A DNA stretch of 20,718 bases from Bacteroidales bacterium (lineage in GTDB: Bacteria > Bacteroidota > Bacteroidia > Bacteroidales > F082). Shown piece after piece: positions 15,901-20,718 of the stretch (its first letter is position 1; every line of letters begins with the position of its first letter). The notes below the pieces were generated by a model that had not been told where the DNA came from, made no database searches, and saw nothing but the letters and a program-made list of their open reading frames with translations. Made by a program: the position numbers and the translations under genes. The stretch spans positions 1-20,718 of the forward strand of contig JAFWRA010000115.1 in assembly GCA_017508895.1 (NCBI GenBank). Reading direction: 5' to 3'.

Positions 15901-16585
15901 GGAAATCATGGAATTGGTCGTGGCGAAAGATATGTGCGTCCTCGGCATAAAGGCAAAACACGATGCGGACACAAAGGATATTGAGCCAACGTAAGGTTTC
16001 ATCGGTGCTGTCACCATACTGTTTAAGCAGTGTGTCATAAATTCGGCCAACGATTTCGCCAGCCTGCATGGAGACGCGCATCTCCTTGGTGATATGCTCG
16101 CTATTGGCATCGACGAGAAACTGCAAGCGGTAATACTCTTTCCCCATGTCTTTCAGCAAGATACTTTCAGGCTCACCGTTTGGGAACTCCATATCGTAAA
16201 CCAAAAACTCGGCGAAGTTGCAAGTGACAACCCAGCGCGGGTGTTGGGATAAAGGCATGTTGACTATGTATTTCTTTGCCTGCTGGTAAGGAGTCAGTTT
16301 GCCGCCTTCGCTTTGAGGGACAGGCGCACGCAAATCCTTGCCCAAGGATTTCTGTTCGATCAGGACTCTAGTCGAGGGGATGTGCCCGTCGATGAAGTTG
16401 GTGGAATCAACCATGCTTTCCACCCGTTCTTCGTATCGGATGAACTCACTTGGGTTTTCAATGCCGTAGACTTCAGTCAGCAGTTCGGTCCAAAACAGTT
16501 GCGATTCGCCTCTTTCATAACCCTTGCCTTTCCATCGCTTGGCGAATTTTGCAGCGGCGGCAGATTGTTGTTTCTCGTTGTGCAT
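12938..16585 (-). CDS. MmeI-like (type IIL) restriction-modification enzyme carrying an in-frame RAYT/REP insertion
   Basis: This single-chain enzyme should both cut DNA and methylate adenine. The N-terminal nuclease motif is D66 ... VLIEQKSLGKDL (E77, K79), like the D...EMKSRGKDL of MmeI. A helical linker follows (AEDAHIFRHDQF; FPYTNGGLFEE; FGAMFESTL; GGMHYTS). The gamma-class N6-adenine methyltransferase has motif I DPACGSGNF (from 381) and motif IV NPPF (776-779). Target recognition follows (LVSTNSITQGEQV; CLWLVEASPAELR; WMRVVCGRLESRYRYS), then a C-terminal helical part. Two stretches have no counterpart in MmeI: residues about 487-768 (a HUH transposase and palindromes) and 1117-1138 (a palindrome pair). 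Removing them leaves about 910 residues, close to the 919 of MmeI. The frame is open throughout. Whether the enzyme still works cannot be seen. Its stop overlaps the small coiled-coil gene. Length alone could suggest BREX PglX, but the N-terminal nuclease motif argues against it. Confidence 0.9.
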   Translation of the reverse strand: MHNEKQQSAAAAKFAKRWKGKGYERGESQLFWTELLTEVYGIENPSEFIRYEERVESMVDSTNFIDGHIPSTRVLIEQKSLGKDLRAPVPQSEGGKLTPYQQAKKYIVNMPLSQHPRWVVTCNFAEFLVYDMEFPNGEPESILLKDMGKEYYRLQFLVDANSEHITKEMRVSMQAGEIVGRIYDTLLKQYGDSTDETLRWLNILCVRIVFCLYAEDAHIFRHDQFHDFLAGYNANDLRQALRDLFVVLNTPLEKRSRYLKDDLKAFPYTNGGLFEEEIEIPQFTEEVKQTLLQNASLDFDWSDISPTIFGAMFESTLNPETRRSGGMHYTSIENIHKVIDPLFLNDLRQELDDILAEKVEKQRQRKLDEYQDKLASLTFLDPACGSGNFLTETYLCLRRLENQAIRERYHGQMMMGEFKNPVKVSIHQFYGIEINDFAVTVATTALWISEAQMLAETERIIQHDIDFLPLKSYANIREGNALRMDWLGVDASKRRDNDTSSDVDASKCCDNDNTDAWKRQFLSNAGSVGSLQFMERDKYINITGSTLPHWHQDNKVQFVTFRLADSLPQVKLAELSNFKEEWLRSHPEPWSQATQEEYDHIIRRKVDKWLDHGYGECILQSEDIRKIVVDALLFYHGKRYILHHFVIMPNHVHLLITPIGDDTVMKSIGSVKQFTANAINKLLGRSGEVWQRNVFDRMVRDANNYEKYVQYINQNPCNLLPDCYTLGGDASERRNDEKPDASEHRENVHPDIEKHFEVDGSDAQKHRIQYNYIMGNPPFVGARMMSAAQKDDLLNVFGNNWKNIGNLDYVSGWYKKAADLLHNSPKTKVALVSTNSITQGEQVANLWKPLLGNDIQINFAYRTFRWDSESEQKAHVHCVIIGFSSIHNSPKEKLIFEDNGNVIKSENINAYLLNATNVFIESRKTPLCDVSEMVFGNMPNDGGNLIIKAEEYEDFIKKEPAAKKYVREFLGAEEFINGKKRYCLWLVEASPAELRHMPLVAARVEAVRKLRMESKREATKRLAYTPHLFGEIRQPESGNYLLVPSVSSEKRRYVPIGFLPSETIASNLVLIIPNATLYEFGILTSIVHNAWMRVVCGRLESRYRYSVNIVYNNFPWPGVDASKRRENDGSDAWKRRLLIEQTAKAILDARAKYPDSTLADLYDETFMPADLRKTHQANDRAVMEAYGFDPKMTENQMVAELFRLYKELTHIGHGQ
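13173..13236 (-). repeat. REP-like inverted pair (BIME) inside the 3' part of the RM gene
   Basis: Two 16-bp cores face each other: GACGCTTCCAAGCGTC at 13180-13195 and its reverse complement at 13213-13228, with a 17-base spacer. GGAG (13174-13177) and CTCC (13231-13234) bound the pair, so a 24-bp arm is repeated inverted with one mismatch. Each core can itself fold into a hairpin (GACGCTT/AAGCGTC). In the gene it encodes DASKRREND and DAWKRRLL, residues 1117-1138, in a spot where MmeI has a shorter linker between FPW and the helix that begins AILKAR. No transposase lies here. Confidence 0.85.
14287..14405 (-). repeat. REP-like palindrome cluster downstream of the RAYT domain (diverged copies)
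   Basis: Three cores lie here: 14386-14401 (minus strand GACGCTTCCGAGCGTC), 14353-14368 (GACGCTTCCGAGCATC) and, in the opposite sense, 14287-14302 (GACGCTCAGAAGCATC). They are related to the 16-bp core of the other clusters but carry several substitutions, so this cluster seems older or less constrained. In the protein they give DASERR, DASEHR and DAQKHR. The GGAG tetranucleotide is degraded to GGCG next to the copy nearest the transposase. Confidence 0.75.
14402..14986 (-). other. RAYT (REP-associated Y1/HUH transposase) domain, residues 534-728 of the RM protein
   Basis: The domain starts with an ATG of its own (complement at 14984-14986) and reads LPHWHQ, VTFRLADSLP, SHPEPWSQAT, KWLDHGYGECIL and VVDALLFYHGKRY. 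It then carries the HUH motif VIMPNHVHLLI with His651 and His653, followed by KQFTANAINKLLGRSGEVWQ and YEKYVQYINQNP. Tyr711 is the likely catalytic tyrosine. These are the full set of landmarks of RAYT-type proteins (Pfam Y1_Tnp family), whose E. coli homologue cleaves REP hairpins. Nothing obvious is missing, so it may be catalytically competent. I see no strong ribosome binding site before the internal ATG, and no stop before the flanking palindromes: after TLGG the frame runs on into DASERR and the rest of the host enzyme. Confidence 0.85.
14995..15124 (-). repeat. REP-like palindrome cluster upstream of the RAYT domain
   Basis: Four cores form two nested inverted pairs. On the plus strand they are 15103-15118 (perfect, outer CTCC at 15121-15124), 15061-15076 (two changes), 15028-15043 (perfect) and 15002-15016 (one base short, outer GGAG at 14996-14999). 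In the minus (coding) direction the first two read in one sense and the last two in the other. Short linkers after direct copies are alike (GCGATAACGAT and GCGATAATGAC). They encode VDASKRRDND, VDASKCCDND, DAWKRQF and NAGSVGS. Confidence 0.85.
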
Positions 16586-16605
16586 GAATGGGGTTGTTTA
16601 TGCTG

Positions 16606-16613
16606 CAAAAATA
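16606..16613 (-). promoter_or_regulatory. Probable -7 box of the RM operon promoter (TATTTTTG)
   Basis: The 52-bp gap between peptidase paralog B and the MmeI-like gene contains, on the minus strand, TATTTTTG, a match to TAnnTTTG, 21 bases before the ATG at 16585. A TTTG lies 11 bases further upstream, which is too close to be a normal -33 box, so only the -7 box is supported. It would let the RM, coiled-coil and GNAT genes be expressed apart from paralog B. Confidence 0.4.
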
Positions 16614-16637
16614 ACGAAATTTGGCAAATTCCACATA

Positions 16638-19600
16638 TTAATGTCCTACGATAAGTTTCTCAACATAAAAATTTTTCAGTTGCTTCACTTGGACAATGTA
16701 GATGCCTGCCGGGAATTTGCTGACATCTAAATTTACGGCTTCGTGGTTGGCCTTGATGTGGCAGATTCGCTCGCCAAGCAGGTTGAAAACTTCCACTTCG
16801 TCGATGAATGAAATATTGATTTCCACCATGTCTGAAGCCGGATTGGGAAACATGACCACTTCATCCTCAAAATTCTTCACCTTCACCGTGACAGAAACCG
16901 TTTTGTAGCATCCATTGACATTCGAAAAACCCTTCACGGAATAGGTCTTATCCGTTTTAGGAGAGACGGTGATGCTTTCTGTGGTTTCGCCCGTAGACCA
17001 AATATAAGAATCTGCTCCAGAGGCGGTTAGTTCCACCTGATTCCCATATTCGATGAGTGTGTCATCGCTGCAACGCAGTGGCGGCGCGGGATTGACGGTC
17101 AAGTCGAGTTCGTAAGTCTTGCAGTTTTGGAATTTGGAATAATGGCCGCTTTCGCGAAGATAAGTTCCGAAAAAATAGTAACTCTCACCTTGACAAATCG
17201 TTTCTTCCAAGGTGGTGATGGGGTTAGGGGTCACAATCAGGTCGAGTTCGTACTTCTTGCAGTCGCTTATGGCAGAATAATGTCCTGCCTCACAGAGTGT
17301 TTCGCCGAAGAAGTCAAAAGTTTCGCCTTCACATATTTCCTCTTGCATGTCGACAACAGGCATTTGTTTCACTGTCAGGTCGAGTTCGTATGTCTTGCAA
17401 TTGTGATAGGTGGAATAATGTCCTGATTCACAAAGTGTTTCACCGAAGAAACTATATGTTTCGCCTTCGCAGATTTCTTCTTCCAAGAAGACAGTTACCT
17501 CAAACAATTGGAGAATGACGAGGCTATCGTAAGCAGCGCCTTCATACAGGAATGAGTATGTGCCGGGCAAGGGGATGAGCATGCCATTATAATAATATGG
17601 CGTTGCATCGCAATGGGGGTGATTGAGAATGAAGGCGACCGCATCGGATTCGTATGCCCCAAGGTCAACGTTGTTGTGCCTCATGCGTGGATTCCCGTCC
17701 AAATCGGTTGCAGGTTGAAAACTGATAGCCCCGACCCTGTCGATGCAAAGACTTCCCGACTGCAAATGCCAGTCGCCACCATGCGCTTCGCATCCCGCAT
17801 GTAAATTGCTGTCTTTGAACCTAATGTAAAACCCTGACGAATCGCTGTCGTTTTCGGCCTCAGCGTTGAAGTTGAGTGACGAACCTGACATGTCGTTTTG
17901 CACGGCGCAATAGGTATGCAGTTGCAGAGGCCCTATTTGGCTGTTTCCGTCGGGGCTGGTATTGCCCCAAATGATGCAGTGTTTTATTTCGTTCTGCACC
18001 GCTTGTGAAAACGAAACACCGCCGTACTCCGTGAGGCCTTCGTTTTTGACGATGGTGCAGTTGTAAAGGTTGGCTCCGCCCTTGATAAGGCAACCACCAC
18101 CAGTATTAGCTGTGTTATTGGCAATCAGACAGTTCCAGAAGGAAACGTTTGAAAGTGAGTAGGTTCCGCCACCCATTTGGGCTGAGTTGTTTTTGATGAT
18201 GCAATTGATGAATTGGCTTTGGTCACGCGAGATACTATGGATGCCGCCACCGTTTTGGGCTGTGTTGTCGTGAATGTTGCAACATATGAAAGAAGCTTTG
18301 CCTTTTTCGTAGATGGCGCCGCCGTTTTTTGCCTCGTTGCCGAAAAACTCGCAATTCTTGACGATGAGGCTGTCGGAGATGTCGTTAGGAACTTGCGCAA
18401 GGCCGCCACCGTCGTACTGGGTTTTGTTGTAGCAAATCTTGCAATTGCTGACAAACGCTTTGTTTTGTACGAAAATGCCACCGCCGTATGGCGAGTTCCC
18501 GTTTCGGATGGTGAATCCGTCGAGGATGGTGGATCGGGTGGTGGTGTGGGGGACGGAGTAAACCACACCTTGGGAATGGTTGCCGTCCAAAATGGAAGCA
18601 TGGGCCTCGAAGTCTCTTTGCGACAGGTCGAAGTCGAAAGGCTCGTCGCCCTTGAAGCCGCCATACATTTGGCAGTTGCCCAACAAGGTGAACGAGAACA
18701 GCTCATACGGTTCCCCGTAATATGTCCCTTCTTTGACCCAAATGGAATAATCGCTGGTGGGATATTGGTAGATGGCCGCCTGCAATTGGTTGGTTGCGTT
18801 TTCCCATGAGGAACCGTCGCCAGTGCCATCAAGAGCCACATAAACGATACCGTGGCTGTCACATTGGATGGAGAAGTCGGTCATGGGTACGAGGTTGTGG
18901 ATGATGTATTGGTAGGACGTGAACCCGTTGGGGTCGCTTAGTGTGTAATAGCCGTCGGCCACCCCATTCCAGCCGAAGTTAAAATGGAACATGCCCAAAG
19001 TGTCGTAACCGTCGCAAACGAAGGCATGTCCGCCTTGTTGTGATTGCCCGGCATAGTAAACAGGATGTTGCAGGTCGAGGTTGCTTTTTATCATGGCAAG
19101 CCATGTTTCCTCATCGAAATCGGAACGTTGTGAACGTAAGGCGGTAGGATAGGAAAAATATTGCTGGAATGCGTTGAGAGCACCAAACGCAGTGCTGTTA
19201 TGAGGGCCATAATTCGTCTTGACGCTAATGCCGCAATGCGAAACCAACAGAGCTACTGCGGGATTGGAGCAATTGAGGCTGTCGGCCATGTCGTCCCAGG
19301 GATAGATGGTTTGCTCGAAATTGGCTGACAGGGTTCCATAAGGGGCGCAATTGTACGAAATAGAGCCTGTTCCTTTTTTCGGCATTTTGTGGTAATACAT
19401 GATTTGCGCCATCGCAACGGCCATGCAACCAGCTGAAACATGCTGGCATGGCCCTGCCATGTCTTCAGGACAAGCCTCGTTGAAATAACAGCCCTGTCCC
19501 CAAATAGAGGTCAGCAACGGCCCGACGGAATGTTGCTGCCTCTCAGGTTTCTTGATTCGGTCAGGGTGTTGGAGGAGATAATCTGTCTGTTCGTTGTAAA

Positions 19601-19916
19601 GACCAATCCAATAGGCGATGTGGTCGGGAAGCTCGTCCGACGCAGGCATGGAAGAGGTGAAAGAGTAGGCCAAAACCTCATTCATGGCAGAAACGACGAC
19701 AAACCCCTTCGGCTTAATGGCGAACACAAACAGGTTCGTTTGCCCCGTTTCCGTGCTTTTGATTTCTTCGCTCAGGCTAAGAGTTTGCTGCACTTGCTTG
19801 CCTTGTTGAAGCACAAACCGCTCGGCTGTGGCGCGGGCTTCATCGAGTCCAATGGTTGTTTGTGCTTGGAGGTGGAAGAAACACATTAATAATGCTATGA
19901 CAAGGAGCCTTTTCAT
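16638..19916 (-). CDS. Secreted C10 (streptopain-like) peptidase with beta-helix, Cys repeats and T9SS tail (paralog B)
   Basis: This 1092-residue protease has the same plan as the gene at 8263. It has a signal peptide (MKRLLVIALLMCFFHLQAQ, 1-19), a propeptide to about 130, and a C10 domain with SIWGQGC, AGCMAVAMAQIM (Cys164), GGHAFVCDGYD (His297) and FHFNFGWNG. A right-handed beta-helix runs from about 355 to 757 (DLGAYE). Three 46-residue repeats have first cysteines at 816, 862 and 908 (EEICEGETYSFFGETL ... NCKTYELDLTV). An Ig/PKD-like segment (949-1012, IWSTGETTESI) and a T9SS type A tail (FPNPASDMV ... GIYIVQVKQL, to 1092) follow. The propeptide region is nearly identical to paralog A at the DNA level (126 of 131 bases from 19603 to 19733), while the rest has diverged. 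The gene is likely transcribed from its own promoter at 19942-19997. Confidence 0.92.
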   Translation of the reverse strand: MKRLLVIALLMCFFHLQAQTTIGLDEARATAERFVLQQGKQVQQTLSLSEEIKSTETGQTNLFVFAIKPKGFVVVSAMNEVLAYSFTSSMPASDELPDHIAYWIGLYNEQTDYLLQHPDRIKKPERQQHSVGPLLTSIWGQGCYFNEACPEDMAGPCQHVSAGCMAVAMAQIMYYHKMPKKGTGSISYNCAPYGTLSANFEQTIYPWDDMADSLNCSNPAVALLVSHCGISVKTNYGPHNSTAFGALNAFQQYFSYPTALRSQRSDFDEETWLAMIKSNLDLQHPVYYAGQSQQGGHAFVCDGYDTLGMFHFNFGWNGVADGYYTLSDPNGFTSYQYIIHNLVPMTDFSIQCDSHGIVYVALDGTGDGSSWENATNQLQAAIYQYPTSDYSIWVKEGTYYGEPYELFSFTLLGNCQMYGGFKGDEPFDFDLSQRDFEAHASILDGNHSQGVVYSVPHTTTRSTILDGFTIRNGNSPYGGGIFVQNKAFVSNCKICYNKTQYDGGGLAQVPNDISDSLIVKNCEFFGNEAKNGGAIYEKGKASFICCNIHDNTAQNGGGIHSISRDQSQFINCIIKNNSAQMGGGTYSLSNVSFWNCLIANNTANTGGGCLIKGGANLYNCTIVKNEGLTEYGGVSFSQAVQNEIKHCIIWGNTSPDGNSQIGPLQLHTYCAVQNDMSGSSLNFNAEAENDSDSSGFYIRFKDSNLHAGCEAHGGDWHLQSGSLCIDRVGAISFQPATDLDGNPRMRHNNVDLGAYESDAVAFILNHPHCDATPYYYNGMLIPLPGTYSFLYEGAAYDSLVILQLFEVTVFLEEEICEGETYSFFGETLCESGHYSTYHNCKTYELDLTVKQMPVVDMQEEICEGETFDFFGETLCEAGHYSAISDCKKYELDLIVTPNPITTLEETICQGESYYFFGTYLRESGHYSKFQNCKTYELDLTVNPAPPLRCSDDTLIEYGNQVELTASGADSYIWSTGETTESITVSPKTDKTYSVKGFSNVNGCYKTVSVTVKVKNFEDEVVMFPNPASDMVEINISFIDEVEVFNLLGERICHIKANHEAVNLDVSKFPAGIYIVQVKQLKNFYVEKLIVGH

Positions 19917-19941
19917 GCTCAGAAGAATCCATTATTTTCGG

Positions 19942-19997
19942 CAAAAATAGAAAATAATTTGTTTCAAGGACAAAATTTCTGTTTTGTTTTGGTTTTT
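19942..19997 (-). promoter_or_regulatory. Predicted promoter region of peptidase paralog B
   Basis: On the minus strand TATTTTTG (19942-19949) matches the Bacteroidota -7 consensus. A TTG lies 15 bases upstream, and an A-rich element AAAAACCAAAACAAAAC lies at 19981-19997. Spacing and sequence match the region before paralog A, so the promoter was duplicated with the gene. The spacing of a classical -33 box is not met exactly. Confidence 0.45.
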
Positions 19998-20000
19998 GAA

Positions 20001-20032
20001 CAAAAAGAAGAGCCTCCGTTTCCGAAGGCTCT
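20001..20032 (-). terminator. Rho-independent terminator after ppdK
   Basis: On the minus strand AGAGCCT (20032-20026) pairs with AGGCTCT (20015-20009) around a short loop that contains a further CGG/CCG-like pairing, and CTTCTTTTTG follows. The hairpin followed by a T-rich run reads in the direction of ppdK and separates it from peptidase paralog B. Confidence 0.75.
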
Positions 20033-20050
20033 CTGATGTTTGAAGTCGAC

Positions 20051-20131
20051 GTTTCGACAAGCTCAACGACCTTAACCTTTTACATAAGTGAAGGTCCCTG
20101 ATCCAGTGGTCCCTGAGACCCATCGAAGGGG
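20051..20131. repeat. Degenerate intergenic palindromic repeat
   Basis: The left arm TTTCGACAAGCTCAACGACC (20052-20071) is an imperfect inverted match to GGTCCCTGAGACCCATCGAA (20108-20127). GGTCCCTGA occurs twice (20093-20101 and 20108-20116). It resembles the widespread intergenic CCTTCGACAAGCTCAGGGACC-type repeats of many bacteria, here decayed. It is unrelated in sequence to the palindromes in the RM gene. The rest of the 19917-20144 gap holds the promoter and terminator already listed. Confidence 0.4.
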
Positions 20132-20144
20132 CGAAGGACCGATT

Positions 20145-20718
20145 TTACTTATTGCGTTCTTCCTCAATAGCAGCCTGAGCAGCGGCCAAACGTGCCACGG
20201 GGACGCGGAACGGCGAGCAGCTCACGTAGTTCAAACCGGCCTTGTAGAAGAAGTGGACCGAAGCGGGGTCGCCGCCGTGTTCGCCGCAGACGCCGCACTT
20301 GAGGTTGGCGCGCTGGCTACGGCCACGCTCCACACCCAACTTGACGAGTTGGCCAACGCCTTCTTGGTCGAGGGTGTTGAACGGGTCGGCGGGGATGATC
20401 TTCTCTTCGATGTAGTCCTTCACGATGGCGTTCACGTCGTCGCGGCTGAAGCCGAAGGTCATCTGGGTGAGGTCGTTGGTGCCGAAGCTGAAGAATTCGG
20501 CCACGCTGGCGATTTGGTCGGCCACTAAAGTAGCGCGAGGAATCTCAATCATGGTGCCGTACATGTAGTTGATCTTGACACCGAACTTGGCTTCCACTTC
20601 AGCCTTCACGCGGTTGGCGATGGCCTTCTGGTGCTCAAGCTCCTTGACGTTGATGGTCAGCGGGACCATGATTTCCAGATGCGGGTCGAAGCCCTCGGTC
20701 ATCAGTTCAGCGGTGGCC
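20145..20718 (-). CDS. ppdK: Pyruvate phosphate dikinase (C-terminal part, cut by window edge)
   Basis: PPDK interconverts pyruvate, ATP and phosphate with PEP, AMP and pyrophosphate in the cytoplasm. The last 190 residues are present, from the PEP/pyruvate-binding TIM barrel: HLEIMVPLTINVKEL, YGTMIEIPRATLVADQIA, AEFFSFGTNDLTQMTFGFSRDD, then KCGVCGEHGGDPASVHFF. That last stretch includes the conserved cysteine that acts as proton donor in known PPDKs. The end is GLNYVSCSPFRVPVARLAAAQAAI, highly typical of the family. The frame stays open to the right edge (ATAEL before the first Met seen), so the Met at 20702 is internal. A terminator follows at 20001-20032. Confidence 0.97.
   Translation of the reverse strand, partial: ATAELMTEGFDPHLEIMVPLTINVKELEHQKAIANRVKAEVEAKFGVKINYMYGTMIEIPRATLVADQIASVAEFFSFGTNDLTQMTFGFSRDDVNAIVKDYIEEKIIPADPFNTLDQEGVGQLVKLGVERGRSQRANLKCGVCGEHGGDPASVHFFYKAGLNYVSCSPFRVPVARLAAAQAAIEEERNK

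Noticed and set aside
12938..16585. RM gene as a BREX PglX methyltransferase because of its 1215-residue length
   Set aside because: The N-terminal nuclease motif (VLIEQKSLGKDL) and conserved blocks match MmeI, and the extra length is due to the insertions. No other BREX genes are present.
18125..18862. Open frame of about 245 codons overlapping peptidase paralog B on the same strand
   Set aside because: Its composition is low-complexity (Ser/Thr/Pro/Arg rich) and it is out of frame with the beta-helix coding sequence, typical of a shadow frame.

Overview
The window looks like chromosomal DNA of a member of the Bacteroidota, most likely the order Bacteroidales. Two very large secreted proteins end in type IX secretion (T9SS) sorting domains. 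Several genes are preceded by TAnnTTTG-like -7 boxes, as in Bacteroides-type promoters. A tsaD gene diverges from a TamB-like gene, and a fused helicase/nuclease of the AddA/RecB type is present. All assignments come from reading motifs; no database search was possible.

Layout. (1) 1-494, minus: the N-terminal part of tsaD, running off the left edge. (2) 521-5029, plus: a TamB-like envelope protein that seems to start at an ATT codon behind a strong Shine-Dalgarno sequence. It overlaps by 11 bases (3) a UvrD/AddA-like helicase-nuclease, 5019-8276, plus. (4) From 8263 to the right edge everything reads leftward. Two paralogous secreted C10 (streptopain-like) peptidases, 8263-11556 and 16638-19916, share one architecture: signal peptide, propeptide, protease, beta-helix, three 46-residue Cys repeats, Ig/PKD-like domain, T9SS tail. 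(5) Between them is an accessory island, 11641-16585: an MmeI-like (type IIL) restriction-modification gene, a small coiled-coil gene overlapping it by 11 bases, an acetyltransferase (GNAT) gene, and a decayed gene remnant. (6) After a terminator and a short repeat, the C-terminal part of pyruvate phosphate dikinase (ppdK) runs off the right edge.

The most remarkable object is the MmeI-like gene. About 850 bp have been inserted in frame between methyltransferase motif I and motif IV (NPPF). The insert encodes a complete-looking Y1/HUH transposase of the REP-associated (RAYT) type, flanked on both sides by clusters of REP-like palindromes (core GACGCTTCCAAGCGTC, outer GGAG). A second, transposase-free palindrome pair sits in frame near the C-terminus of the same gene. 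The host frame stays open throughout, giving 1215 residues where relatives such as MmeI have about 920. The palindrome core has no stop codon in any of its six frames.

How the genes relate: tsaD (tRNA t6A), tamB (envelope biogenesis), the helicase-nuclease (DNA break repair) and ppdK (central carbon metabolism) are housekeeping. The C10 proteases are secreted by T9SS. The island is probably a self-contained defence cassette lying between directly repeated paralogs.
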